A DNA stretch of 64,000 nt from Hansfordia pulvinata. Taxonomy: Eukaryota > Ascomycota > Sordariomycetes > Xylariales. The notes beneath the pieces are model-generated. The model did no database searches and was not told the origin of the DNA. It saw only the letters and a list, made by a program, of their open reading frames with translations. Within the stretch, counting starts at the first letter, position 1. Each line of letters starts with the position of its first letter. The position numbers and the translations under genes are program-made. Location of the stretch: NCBI GenBank assembly GCA_006538405.1, contig BJKQ01000017.1:496001-560000 (forward strand), written 5' to 3'. Shown here in pieces: positions 1 to 11,813 of this stretch.

Positions 1-2819
1 GGAAACCTCTTTTCCAACTTGTCTTTGGCAACACACTTCTGCTCTATGAGGCCCGACAGCCAGGCACTGAAGTCTCGGGGGACCACCAGCAAGTATCCAG
101 GCCTGCGAAATTCTGCAGAGAACCACTTCATGAGTTTGTGAAATTCTTGCGGTCTTGTGACGATGAAGCTGGGCGTGGGACAGACCGCTCTGCCACGAGG
201 AAACATCTGGGTCAGGCGATGTTCGCCGTGCTTCATTAGTGGCGCCTCGATGCCACCGAAGTGTGGGCGGGCCCGGGAGGACGGTGACAGGCACCAGAAA
301 CTGTAATTCTTCTGGGCCAACTCGCATATTCTGGGCACTGTATGAACAATCTGGGCAATGTCATCAGACAGAATGATCGTCCCTGTCTTCCCTGCCGTCT
401 TCTCCATGAACATAGCGTATGCACCCTCGATCCGGCTGGTGTATATTTCGCAGTTTGCTTGGCAAGCGCCTAGGATAAGGGTCAGTCCAGCGCAACTAAG
501 GGGGAGGAAGGAACAACATACGGAGCCAGAATGCAACGAGCCGCAGAAGCTGGTCATCCAGAATCATCAGCATGAACACCTGCCTCCCCACGTCGTGCGA
601 CCTCAGCGGTAGGATTTCGGCAAAGTCCAGGTCTGTCGTAATACCAATAGCGGCCTTGAAGGTTTCTGCCATTGATCCTGGCTTGAAATGTCCGCCTGGG
701 GGGGCGATCGGAGGGTAATCGTCCAGGCTGAATGCGCACTCAAAGAGGAAGTAGTGCAGCCGTGGTGTTGCGTCTTCGGGACTGTTCATTCGGAGGTCGG
801 CGATAAGTTCATTCCACTCACCACTTCCTGAGGAGAAGAGGAGTATCGAGTAATTAGACGTCGCCAGGTACAACCCTCGAGATTTCGTGCGAAGATTGTT
901 CGCGACATTGGCGAGAACCGACTCGGTGTCATCGCTCGCCTGCACTAACCCGTGGCAGAGGCCCTTGGTGATCAGGTTGAATCTTTGGCCAATGAAGTCA
1001 TGCGCAGCGCAAGAATAGTTGAACTCCAAGGGGGAGCTGTCGAAAAAGGTTGGGGTGCCGGCTCGCAATGCATCTGGAACCCCAGTGAAATTGATGCGAG
1101 AGGGTGAACTCGTGCCAAAAGTGCAGAGCTTGGTGACCGTTTGGACAGGGCCTTTCTCCAAGCCCGTTGCAATTGCTGCCGCAGCTGCTGGGAATCGGTT
1201 CGCTTCGATGGGCGAAGAGTGCTCGGGACTGACCCCCTGATATCCTGATGACAAGCCTCTCCTTGCAGGTAACTGTGTGTTTACAGATGGCCTTGCTGCA
1301 CTTCTCTTGCGGTAGTCCGTCAAAGAGAGCTTCTTTGCAGGGGCAGGCACCCGGTCTGCGTCTGCCGTTATCTCTCGCTCCGGACTTTTCAAAACTCTGG
1401 AGGGTCGGTCGGAATTGTCGTCCACGTCCGTAAAGCGGACAGATTTCTTCTTCTTGAGCCTCGGCCTCCCGGCGGCAGATGCTGAAGGCTCGGCGGCCGG
1501 CAGCTCTTCTGTGGGAGACTGCACAAAGTTTTCTACTGGTTGAATCGAACTGCTTGGATTCTTTTCCTTGTTGACGATGAAAGCCGTGGGTATCGCAGAA
1601 AGCTCGGGTGCGGTCTCGTTCCTCTCAATGGCCCTTTTCCTCGCGACATTCACCATGTGCGAGTTCTTGAAGATACTCGATGGCTTACTAGGGTCCGTCA
1701 TGGCGTCCCAAAGATTGGAACCCTGCGGCCTGCCGCGTTGCTTTCCTGTGATGAAAACGCTCGCTGTCTGCCGTGGCTTGGACTTGATTGCGGTTTTCGC
1801 TCCCAGTTTGCCCCGCAAAGTTGAGCCAGACGCCTTGGTAGATGAGGGTTTGCTATGGTCTGGGCGTGCAGGCAACCCAGAGGCATTTGTACTCGTCTTC
1901 GAGGGCTTGCTGCTAATCGGCGGTCTTTCTGGCAGGACATGCGCGGCACTGCGTTTAAGTATATTTGTGGGAGGTCTCTCACCACCTGCGACCTTCCCTG
2001 GTGTTTTGTGCAGCTGTGAAGGCCGCGAAGTACCTGTATACGTTGTGCCTTGGTGGCTGGGTTTGGTGTGACTAGATATCTGCTGCCCCTGACTTGGCGC
2101 ATTCGATGCACGAGATGCCGGCGCACGAGGCGGCGTTGGCGATCGTCTTGTACCCGTCGTCGGTTCTTTAAGATGCGGCTCGGCAGAGGTTACGCTGGAT
2201 GTCCCGTGTTCATTGGTTGGCTGTCGCCTGGGCGGACTTTGAACCTCACTGCCCAAGGGAGGGGTGCCGGGCTGTGGGGCATCAATCATGGGTTCATCTT
2301 CGGACGAACTGTCTTGTTTAATAGAGTCTGGATCAGCATCGGACGCATAATCATCCAGCAAAGGCTCTGTCAGAGGCAGACCACGACGTTTCCGCTCAGC
2401 GTTTCGCCTCCTGTGTCGTTGTACCCTTTTGTCAACAGCCTCAGCGCAGGCCTCTGCCCAGACACGTATGTCGAAGGGCTGCCTTGTGCCGGCGTCAATT
2501 TCGGCTTTGGCCGCTAACCAGTCGTCAAGGACGATGTGCTCTCTAAAGCTACTCGTGGGCTCCCACTGCCGGCCAAACGTTAGATATCACACCCATCAGT
2601 CGGTAACACGAGGTGACTTACTGTGGCTCGGTCAAGGGGATAGCCGGTCCAGGACACGAGGAATTCGGTTTCACCCGGCTCTTCCGGGATCTCGCGTTCT
2701 GCCAGCACTTCGTCCACTTCGAAATAGTGATCGGACGAGTGGTCAGATGGGCCGGTTGAGTTCAAAGAAGAGGCGCCTTCAGGGTCGCTATCGACGAATA
2801 AATTTGAAGGAGAAGCCAT
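1..2819 (-). CDS. Chromodomain protein (CDP-2/Chp1-like), partial at 3' end
   Basis: Predicted exons on the minus strand are 2819-2622, 2565-522 and 469 to beyond base 1. Introns of 56 and 52 bp have GTAAGT and GTATGT donors and CAG and TAG acceptors. The start ATG at 2817-2819 opens the exon holding the chromodomain (about residues 32-85). Visible cage-type aromatics are Y32/F33, W57 and Y60, followed by a WEP motif built exactly across the first splice junction. Chromodomains of this type bind methylated histone tails, classically H3K9me in heterochromatin. A long Ser/Pro/Lys-rich, probably disordered, middle follows. The third exon, open to the window edge, holds a globular segment with an HGEHRL..MFPRG motif that resembles the C-terminal part of fungal Chp1/CDP-2-like proteins as I recall them. 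About 900 residues are visible and the C-terminus is missing. Chromodomain: strong; subfamily: inference. Confidence 0.87.
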
Positions 2820-3878
2820 CTTGCAGATCGACGGGCGGGCCAGAGACGCGCGCGAAGCACAGCTAAAAGGGAATGTCTCAAACAGATAAGAATTGACTCT
2901 AGATGAAGCGAACCCAGTGAGGGCGACGAAACATCGCTGAAGAGACTGCAAGTGGTTGAAGGCGGCGCAGAGCCCACCTTAGGTGGCCTTGATCTCGTCT
3001 GTGGGGGACGGGCGTATATGGGGCGACTAGGACGGATGTTGCACCAAGCAACGAGGCGTGACCGGTCATGCAGGACGATGAGACGGCTTCGGCACAGACT
3101 CAAGCGGGATGTAGAAGGGCTGTACGCATGGCGCTGAGAGGCGAAGGCCTCATCAAAGAGACCAGATGATGCGGGATTGAAGAGAGCCCGAGGTTGTGTT
3201 GAATCAGCTGCCAGCCCAAGGAGTTATGGTGGCCTACTATTTACCCGGTATTTACTTTTCCTGGTCTGGCTACCATGCGCCATTCGAATCCATGGATGCG
3301 CAGCTGCGACCTGTGCCCCAGCCGGTGATTGAAGGCAAGTACGGAGGTACGTACCTAAGTCTGGGACCCTCCAGACAGACAGGGTGGAACTAGGTTAGGT
3401 ACTTTGGTACGAATGGAAGTGGGGCAGCGGAACAGCTGCGTTTCAATAGCAAAAGTGGTGTGTAGAAAAGAGAGTTTGCCGGTCGTTTGAGGTTGTCAAT
3501 ATCCGCCTAAATAGCCCTAATTAACGGTCGTTTTTTAAGGTACGGGAGTGGCTCTGGTCACCTAAATGCATGGACTACATAGATCTTCCATATCACGACT
3601 GACTCTTTTACTCATAATATTCGCTGATGATCAAGCGCAGTGTGAAGCAAGTCTGTGGCTCTTGCAAATAAGCAAGACCCTTCTCACTAGCAGGTACCAT
3701 GACCAATGCCAAAAACCAAGACAGACCTGTGGACTGCAAGGATGGCAAACACAAATGAGGTGGGCGGCGTTCGTGGTGTGGCTCTCGCCCGTCACACCCC
3801 TACGATCGGTTGTCGTTCCGAAATCTGTCGATTTCTATATCCACGCATACAGAGAATGCTGGTAGATAGGTAGCCTGC
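2820..3878. other. Intergenic, promoter side of the chromodomain gene
   Basis: No supported gene. It holds the 5' region of the chromodomain gene on the left and the 3' flank of the tRNA-lysidine synthetase gene on the right. ORFs here are short and unconvincing. Base composition falls in the right part (about 3400-3880). Confidence 0.6.
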
Positions 3879-6215
3879 CTATAATTTAGCATTATTTTGT
3901 ATGAATACGTCCTTGCTCTTGGAAGGCACGGCCTTCAACGCGGCGACATTTCCTCGTCCTGCCGGTACGGCCCCGCGTCGCGACACACCGCGGCGACATT
4001 TTATCGGTCGGCGGCCACTACGCGGCGCCCGCCTCGTCGCCGGCGCGAATGGACGCCGCTGGAAGGTGCCAGGCAGCCTCAGGACGTCGCGGTCGACGCG
4101 CTTGTAGCGAATGTCCCATTCGAGCCACTGGTTGGCTCTGTCGACCGACAGGGCCAGCGAGGGCAGCGCAAGCACCTGCATCTTGGCGGCATGCTTCTCG
4201 AGGTGCGCAAAGCTATCCCACGGCTTCTCGTGGAGGTAGGTAGAGCCAGAACCGCTACTGTTGTCCCTGTCGTTGTCGTTTTGAGAGGGCCCCTCGGGCC
4301 CCTCGAGCACCTTCGCCGCGTTGGGATTGGCCACGTTGAAGGGCGTCGTGGGGCGGATGCATATCGCAGGCAGCGTCCAGCGCGCCTTGTTGGCAGCCGC
4401 AGCCAGCTTGCGGCTGAGGCGCTGGCGGCCTGCTCTGGTCAGCGCAGCCTCGAAAGCCTTGAGCTGCTGGGGCGCCAACGGAACCACATAGATGATGTAG
4501 GGCAGACGATGCCGGGTGCGGATCCAAAAGCGCCCGTCCCAAAGCCTCCAGGTTGTCCAGCTGCTCCATTTGCGTTGAGTGCTGCGGTAGCTGTGCACAA
4601 GGGTTGGCGCTCCGCGGGTCGCCGCATACGGCTCCCGCTCCAATGTCCATATCGTGGGGTTTAGGTCGCTCGCGTCTCCAATCTCCCCCACGGGGTTGCT
4701 GGGTCCGGGCGTTGAGGGCGTGAAGAGGACGCCAGAGTTATTGAAGACGGTGGACGCAGCTTGCCGTTCCTCGGCCACCCCCGGGAACAGTCTCGGAATC
4801 AGGCTTTTCTGGAGTCTGTAGCGGCTCGGCTGGAGCGCGTCGTTATCGACCAGTGATACAAGCTTTTTCACCAGAGTCCCTGCAATGTGATTCTTCTGCC
4901 TTCGCCGGGCATCACGGCGCAAGGAGCTGCGTTGCTCGCGCCGGCCATGAGGTAGTCGGATGTGGGGCAGCTGGAGACTGACCGTGCCGGCTTCGGCATG
5001 GAAGTCATGAATCTTTGCTCGACTGAGCAGCCGCGAGGCCTCTGCCTCTTGTGCCTGTGTCCTTCGCTGCCACGTCTTGGCAAGACGCAGTACGGCAGGC
5101 TTCTGCAGGGCTACGGGGAGGTTATGTCCCTGCCAGAGATACCTGATGGAGTTGCGCATCGCGTAGGTCGGGTCTTTATTTGTCGAGTCCTCCCACCAAG
5201 GCACGTTGTTCTCCAGGCACGTCGCGAGGAGTCGTTCCTTGGAGAACTCTAGCAAGGGACGGAACACAAAGACCCCTTCATCTTCGACGTCACAATCGTC
5301 ACCGCGGATTGGATCTGGCACACCTGGATGGCTCTTCGACATGTCTCGGCCAAGATTGCCCCCAAAGTTGGCAGTGGGTGTGCACGAGTCCTCGCCGTTC
5401 TCCAGGAGGCTGCGAAGGTACTTGACGGACGCCTTGTCCTTGTCCAGCCGGGTCTGGATTTTGGGCGCGGGTTGTTGCTGGTCGTCCAGATGACCACTTC
5501 GGAAAGCACCGTATATGCCCTCGCACTCGGGGATGTCGGTGGCGGGGCGAATGCCGGCCAGGCTGGCACCAGTGTAGCCAGACGCCAAGCGCATGAGAAC
5601 CGTCTCGTACTGGTCGTCCTGGTGGTGGGCAACAAGCAGGCTGGCCGCGCGTTTGTTGGCGGCTTCGAAACCAAGCCTCCGATACCGCAGGCGGCGCACA
5701 ACCTCTTCGATGTTGGCTAGATCCTTGAACTTCTCGACACCTCCGGGGTAAGTCAGGGTGAGGACGTCGGCCTTGAGGCGCATGTCTCTGAGGGCCTGTG
5801 CGACCGAAGCAGCCTCGGTGGCGGATTCGGGGCGCAGCTGGTGGTCGACAATCCAGCAGCGAAAGTCCTTGACGCGGTTATCGGCGACTCTGAACTTGGA
5901 GTCGTCTCGCCGCATTTGGGAGCAGAGGTAAGCCAGGGCCATGGAGTCGGCGCCGCCACTGATGGCGAGACCTGGAAGCAAACCGAGTCAGTAACGATGG
6001 GCGAAGCAAACACAGCCCAGCATCCAGCATCCATACATGTACATGCACAGGTTGCTGGGCGGGCAGCTGGACTTACCCACGTTCCTACGGGCCGTGCATC
6101 TTGAGGCTGGGAAGCGCGGCTTGCAGGTGGCGCGCACAGCGTCGGCGAACTCGCTATTGCGAATGGGCAGGGCGCCCGGGTGGAAGACGCGCGGCGCTGG
6201 GATGGGCCATGCCAT
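3879..6215 (-). CDS. tRNA(Ile)-lysidine synthetase, probably mitochondrial
   Basis: Two exons, 6215-6077 and 5971-3879, with a 105-bp intron (GTAAGT donor, CAG acceptor), give 743 residues. The splice rebuilds the N-type ATP pyrophosphatase PP-loop SGGADS at residues 51-56. Further on is the HHQDDQYET segment that matches the second signature of TilS/MesJ enzymes. TilS converts C34 of tRNA-Ile2 (anticodon CAU) to lysidine, so that it reads AUA. In fungi the substrate is expected to be the mitochondrial tRNA. The Arg- and Cys-containing, acid-poor N-terminus before the PP-loop is compatible with a mitochondrial presequence. The protein is longer than bacterial TilS, with a basic C-terminal extension. 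It is divergent from the PET8-like carrier gene, with a shared 608-bp upstream region. The family is clear; targeting is inferred. Confidence 0.92.
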
Positions 6216-6823
6216 GCCACCAGAGGGCTCGTGTCTTGTTCAGTGTGCTCGATGGTGGTGCTACAACTCGGGGATTGTCGTCGGCATTGAAGTAACTGAC
6301 ATTGGTACCATCTTGTTGGTTCCATGGATTGAACATGAAGGTCAGGCACGAGTACCGAGGTACATCGTCGCACGCGTTACTCGCACGAGCGACGCGACCC
6401 GAGCTTCAGGGTCTCTCTCACTTTGGGGGAACAGCCGCCGATGACCTCACGCCACGCGTGCGAACGTGCCCCTACCTTGGTACCGAGTGTCCAAGTCCAA
6501 TCCGTACCTATTTCTACTCCTACTCCGTACTCCTACGAGTACTCATACAACTCGCGCGAGAGTAGAGTGGAGCCCCGGCTTCGGCGGGATCCGACCCGCG
6601 CCCGACTCGAATTTGCGGTCCACGACGGGTCGAAAACGCAGCCAGCGAACGACCCCTACTTTCGCGCTCACCCGGAAACCGCGCACACCTGACCGATCGC
6701 AACCCTCGTCGTCGCCGCTCCCCTCCCCCACCGATCCCGATCGCGCCGTCACACGCACCCGCCCTCGCCCACCGGCCTCCCTCCGACCGCCCCTCACGGT
6801 ACAAGGAAGCCCGACCGTCGACG
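6216..6823. promoter_or_regulatory. Shared divergent promoter of TilS-like and PET8-like genes
   Basis: This 608-bp interval separates two start codons pointing away from each other. Both neighbours are predicted mitochondrial proteins. It contains one TACGAGTA octamer near 6531 within a run of TACTCC/TACTCG-like words, and a C-rich stretch just before the plus-strand ATG. No TATA box was convincingly seen. Confidence 0.55.
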
Positions 6824-7744
6824 ATGCCCTCCTCCCAGCATCAGCCGCCCTTCGCCCACGCCCTCCTCGCCGGCGGCGCGGCGGGCACCACCGTCGACCT
6901 CTCACTCTTTCCCCTCGATACCCTCAAGACACGCCTGCAGAGCGAGGCTGGCTTCGTCGCGTCGGGCGGCTTCCGCGGCGTCTACCGCGGTGTCGGCAGC
7001 GCCGTCGTCGGCAGTGCCCCGGGCGCCGCCTTTTTCTTCTGCACCTACGAGGGCGTCAAGAGCCTTCTCCTCTCCTCCCCTGCCTCCGCATCCACATCTA
7101 CATCCACATCAACCACGACAACAACAACGCCAACGACGTCCCCGACCGTCGCGCACATGGCGGCCGCCTCCCTCGGCGAGGTCGCCGCCTGCGCCGTCCG
7201 CGTCCCCACAGAGGTCGTCAAGCAGCGCGCCCAGGCCGGCCAGCACGGCGGCAGCTCCGCCGCTGCCCTGCGCGCCATCCTCTCCCTGCGCAGCGAGACC
7301 GGGCGCGGCCTCCCCGCCGTCTTCCGTGAGCTGTACCGCGGCTGGGGCATTACCGTCCTGCGCGAGGTGCCCTTCACCGTCATTCAGTTCCCTTTGTGGG
7401 AGGCGCTCAAGGGTTGGGGGCGGTCTAGACGGGCCAGCAGCGGGGGCGTGGGAGAAGGGGACGTGGGCGCCATCGAGAGTGCCCTCTACGGCAGCGTCAG
7501 TGGTGGCATCGCAGCCGCTCTCACAACGCCTCTCGATGTCCTCAAGACCCGGGTGATGCTGTCGACGCGTGGCCGCGAGTCTGTCCTCACTGTCCTGCGC
7601 GATATCTGGACCGCAAATCGCAGCCTTCGTCCCTTCTTCGCCGGCGTCGGGCCACGCGTCACTTGGATCAGCATTGGCGGTGCCATCTTCCTTGGAAGCT
7701 ATCAGTCTGTCGTCAATGTTTTGCACGGTCACTCCGTGTTATGA
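6824..7744 (+). CDS. PET8: Mitochondrial S-adenosylmethionine carrier (PET8/SLC25A26 type)
   Basis: A single exon of 306 residues starts at an ATG after a C-rich leader. It shows the three-fold repeat of mitochondrial carriers with the signatures PLDTLKTRLQ, PTEVVKQRAQ and PLDVLKTRVM at the ends of the odd-numbered helices. The FPLDTLKTRLQS opening, GFRGVYRGVGS and GAAFFFCTYE segments match the SAM-carrier branch. Such carriers exchange cytosolic S-adenosylmethionine for mitochondrial S-adenosylhomocysteine across the inner membrane, supplying methylation and lipoate/biotin synthesis. The length is typical of the family. A Ser/Thr-rich insertion (about residues 86-106) lies in the loop after helix 2. 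The frame is intact. The gene is divergent from the TilS-like gene, so both may serve mitochondrial translation or metabolism, but co-regulation is inferred from layout only. Confidence 0.93.
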   Translation: MPSSQHQPPFAHALLAGGAAGTTVDLSLFPLDTLKTRLQSEAGFVASGGFRGVYRGVGSAVVGSAPGAAFFFCTYEGVKSLLLSSPASASTSTSTSTTTTTTPTTSPTVAHMAAASLGEVAACAVRVPTEVVKQRAQAGQHGGSSAAALRAILSLRSETGRGLPAVFRELYRGWGITVLREVPFTVIQFPLWEALKGWGRSRRASSGGVGEGDVGAIESALYGSVSGGIAAALTTPLDVLKTRVMLSTRGRESVLTVLRDIWTANRSLRPFFAGVGPRVTWISIGGAIFLGSYQSVVNVLHGHSVL

Positions 7745-8122
7745 CCGGGGGAGGGAATTCAAGAAGAGCGGCCAATGATTGGAGAACATTAATAGAAGCA
7801 TCGCCGGCGCCGTGACTCGAAAAAACGAGCGCTGGTGTTCATACATTGAACCTGCTGAGAGTTGCAGGTCTAGACTATTCTGCTTCGCTATTATTTACTG
7901 GCCGCAGCTGTCTGAGGGCCAAAGAAGGAACCCAAACCAAGAAGATACCCGGCCAGGCAGTGCCGCTCATGTACAACGCAGAACGGGTCATATTGGCCCT
8001 ATAATCAGTCAATAGCCCCATACTCGCATGTGAACGCCAAAGAAGCTCCTTGCATGTTGGGGCTTTGACGCGCTCATCCAGGCATATATAATGATCGCTC
8101 ATCCAGGCATATGTAATGATTT
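7745..8122. other. Convergent 3' intergenic region
   Basis: Short spacer between the 3' ends of the PET8-like gene and the WDR48-like gene. It contains a direct duplication at 8071-8120, listed separately, and no gene. Confidence 0.6.
8071..8120. repeat. 25-bp tandem duplication
   Basis: Two adjacent 25-bp copies (8071-8095 and 8096-8120) differ by one base. Each starts CGCTCATCCAGGCATAT and ends TAATGAT. The array ends two bases before the stop codon of the WDR48-like gene, so it lies in its 3' untranslated region. Confidence 0.9.
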
Positions 8123-11100
8123 TTACACTGCAGAAGCAGCCGCTGCTTGCGCAACGCCTGGTACCACGCTTGGGGCTGGTTCCTCGGCCTCAGCCGCCCG
8201 AAGCTCCTCTGCTTCTGGCTTCGGCAGTTCCTTGATCTCCTTGCGCCCATTTGCCTTGTAGTATAGAATGACGTCGTTGCCGCCCTTCCAGATATGAGCT
8301 CGCAGAGTCGCCAAGCTCAAGGTGTGCGGGAGAATCTAGCCAATGTGTTAGATATCAGAGTCGTGGGACCACCCTAACAGACGCCGAGAACTCACCTGGT
8401 CGTTGCAGTATAGTTCCAAGTACTCCTCAGGCTTGAGTGAATTTGGGTCGTCCCATGTGGGGTCTATTCTCTCCGCCACGTATGCCATGATCTTCCGGAC
8501 TCGCAGCATCCTATTCGCATTGAGCCGGTTGTTTCCATCGGTCGTGGTCAAGCTGGGAAGTGAGTCCTGCCACGGGTGCAGCACAAATGAAACCTTGACG
8601 GGTTCCTTGGGCGGGATGGAGTTCTGGTAACCTTTAGCAGTCATTCCGATGGGGGACCAGACGGATCTTCCTTACCATGAGCAAGAGCTCGCCCAGCCAC
8701 ATGGGCGCCATCTCCTCGATGACATCGGCATCGAAACCGACCGTCTCGACTGCTCCCCTGTAAAGGTCTGCAATGCCGCCCGATGTCTCCTCCTGGATAA
8801 TAATCCTTGTTCCGGAGGGCAGCTTCAAGACGGGCGTATCGATGGGCAAGCTTGGCGTGATCTTGGTTTCAATAGGGTTCTCTGGCTTCTCAAGAAGCTG
8901 CTTCTCGTAATCGTTGTGGATTTTCTGGATAACCCCCGGAAGTTGTCGTCGACTTCCTTCTCGTGGTTTGAAGACGACTCGGATTTATTTTCCTCAGGCT
9001 TCTCGTCCACCACGGTGGGCTTCTCGGCAGCAGTCGTTGAGGCTGATCTACCGCCCTTCTTCGAGCCAAACGACATTCCCATTCTGAATTTCTTCGAGAA
9101 GGACGTCCTGCCGGTATCGGTTCCCTTATCTTCGGCCGGTGATTTGGGTCCCTCCTCCTTGGCTGTTGGAGGCCGCTCTGTCGTTGGAGTCCCAGCAGTC
9201 TTGGAAGACGCGTCGGTGTTGCTCAAGCCGGAGAAGTAGTCATCCCCAGATGGACGGCTGATTTGCGAAGACCGTTTCCCAATGGGACTGTTTGGGCTCA
9301 TCGGGTTCTCGGGCACGCCAGGAAGATGAGCTGCAGGCGTCGCGACTCCTATGCCCAGACCAGGAGTGAGCGGCAGGTTGTTACCGTTGGCCCTCGGCGT
9401 TAAGACTGGCGAGTTCTGGGCATCCCATCCTTGAGGATTGGGCAAAGAAGTCGAAAGAGGACGTTCTAATAGAGCTGCCGCTTTTCGCTTCTCGACCAAG
9501 TCATTGAGCTTGATGCGGTGCATCTCGTCCCTCTTAATCTCTTCGTCGATAAGATTTGCGAACAAGTACCGGAGGATCCACCGTCCGAGGTTGACTAGTC
9601 TCTATTAGCCAGGTGCAGAGTCTCCAAATCGATGAACGTACTTCTCTGATCTTCCCGGAAGTCGATGGGTTCCTCCAACTCCAATTCATCCACATAAATT
9701 TCGGCATCAAAACAATTGAACAGCTCCAGAATCACTGTGAGGTTTCCGGAGCTCGTATCGATAGAGCACCACGGCGCAACAGCTTCGAGCGTGTTGACTT
9801 CGGGCTCGACATCTTCAAGATGCTTCTTCCCGAATCTCTGTATGACTTTGCACTGTGACCTTGTTAGCCATGCGTCATCATGACAAAGATCTGGCTTACC
9901 TTGATCAGATCCCACAGCAAGACATCTCCAGCATTGTCAAGAGTTAAAACACGTCGTCGGTCATTGAGAAGTTTGTGCTTGACTAGACCATTTTGGCCCT
10001 CGATGGTTTCCTCTGGCAGTTGGTGGATCGGCTCAGTGGCAATTTGTGTCAGTTCGCCAATCAACTCGGACGCTTTCCAAGGGACACTGGCAGTGTTTGG
10101 CTCTGGGGAGTCGGGGTGCTGAGAGGGGAACGGCGCCGTGTGGGACATCCGAAGTATCGATCTGGCCGGTATCTCCTTGTGTGCCGGGGCAGCCCCTGCG
10201 GCGAAGGTGCTTGCAGACGCCGGTTGCGTGAAGTCTGGCCGCAGCTGCTTGAATGGCTCTGGAAGTTGCGCATCAGGACCAGTGTCGACATTGACCCATC
10301 TGTTGATGGAAGAGCTGGAGGACGCAGTCCACAGATAGTCACCGCTCGCAACGACTTTGCTGACGCCGTCGTGCTCCTGCGCGATAGCAACAGACAAGCC
10401 CTCATCCATCTCGACAGTACCCCGTGTGTCCGTCTTGACCACCATGCCCGACCGGTCGCTGCTGTAGAAGACCCCCAACGTGGGATCTTCAGAGAACAGC
10501 GACCAGACACTGTCGTTGTGCATGGTGAGAGTGTACATGCATCTGCCAGCAGTAACACTCCACACCTTGACAGTCTGATCTGAGCTCGCCGTCAAGACTG
10601 TGTCGCCAGATTCGTTCACCAGTATGGAGCGCACGTTGTCGGTATGGCCAACGAATTTCGTAATTTTGCCGCCAGTTCGAGGGTCCCATAGACGGACGAT
10701 GGATTCGGGGCCGCCACTAGCGATGATGTTTCCGCCAACGCCCATAGCATAGACGGATCCCTTCTCCGTAATCTCTTCGCCGCTGACGTCGATTTCGAGG
10801 TTCTTGCCGTTGCCATTGATGTCCCAGAGTTGGATCTTGCGATCCAAGCCCCCTGAAGCGACCCAATCGCCTACTGCTGGAGCGGCCAGGCATTTTACGT
10901 AGTCTGCATGCTGGCCAATGGTGTGAGCCTGGCTGAGACCTGCCAAGGGGCGCCAGACTTTGACAGTCAGGTCGGAGGACGCAGAGACGAGGGCAGTGTT
11001 GGAGGCTGCGAGGGTGATGTCGTTGACCCAATGGGTATGGGCTTGTGTCGACGCGCGGAACTTTGTGGTGGACTTGGAAGAATTTGTGTGGGATTTGAGG

Positions 11101-11813
11101 TCGAGATTTAGGTCCCAGGCGCAAACAACGCCGTCGCGGCCCCCCGAGTAGCTATGAGACAAATTAGCAACACAATTGAAACGGCCAAGGAGGCTATTTT
11201 CAGGAGAGCATGTTTATACTGTCGCAAAAGAGCCGAGCATCGCGCGAGGGGGGACAAATAAGGGTCTCTCACAGAATAGCATTATCAGGATCGACGGCAA
11301 GGCCGTTGACGCCGAGGCGATGGCCACCAGAGGAAGAGTGATCAAGCTCGAGGACTGAGTCGAGATGTTAGACAGCGGGTGGCGAGGTGAAGGCCAGACG
11401 GCATTGAGGGCAGCGTGGCAGAAGCAAGACAATCATGGAGGGGGAGGGGCAATGTGTGAGAACTTGGGCGCGTGTCTGGAGCGATCGCGAGCGGGCAAGT
11501 GCCGATCTCAAGACGGAGGGTGGGAGGGTGCGCGGGGAGGTAGATTGCACCGCGCGATGGCTTGAAAAGCCGGGCGCGCGCGATCCGTAGAAGGGGGATG
11601 GAGGTCCGCTAAAATGGCGGGCGCCGCTCTGGGGGAAATGAAGCGGAGATCCAAGCGCAACGCAGGGCGGCGCGGAGCAGAGGGCCGGCCACTTCATGTC
11701 GATGGAGACTCTGGGGCTGGGGAAAAGAGGGCAATGGGCAACAGGCAGGGGATTGCAGAGCGAGAGCAGCTGGACATACCATAGCTGATTCTCTGGCGCG
11801 CCTTCTTGGCCAT
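8123..11813 (-). CDS. bun107: WDR48/UAF1-type WD40 protein, deubiquitinase cofactor (Bun107-like)
   Basis: Seven exons: 11813-11780, 11354-11273, 11151-9900, 9852-9642, 9594-8676, 8623-8396 and 8335-8123. The first intron is 425 bp; the others are 47-121 bp. Splicing gives a WD40 propeller from the N-terminus ([19 protein letters not shown], then [13 protein letters not shown]), a middle region with [18 protein letters not shown], and the C-terminal DUF3337-type end [19 protein letters not shown]. This is the architecture of WDR48/UAF1 and S. pombe Bun107, which bind and activate ubiquitin-specific proteases. The frame breaks once in exon 5 at a run of five C (plus strand) at 8933-8937: the segment before ends DDNFRG and the segment after reads [13 protein letters not shown]. 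One extra base restores continuity and makes the CDS 2940 nt (979 residues). A sequencing indel is more likely than decay. Confidence 0.92.
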
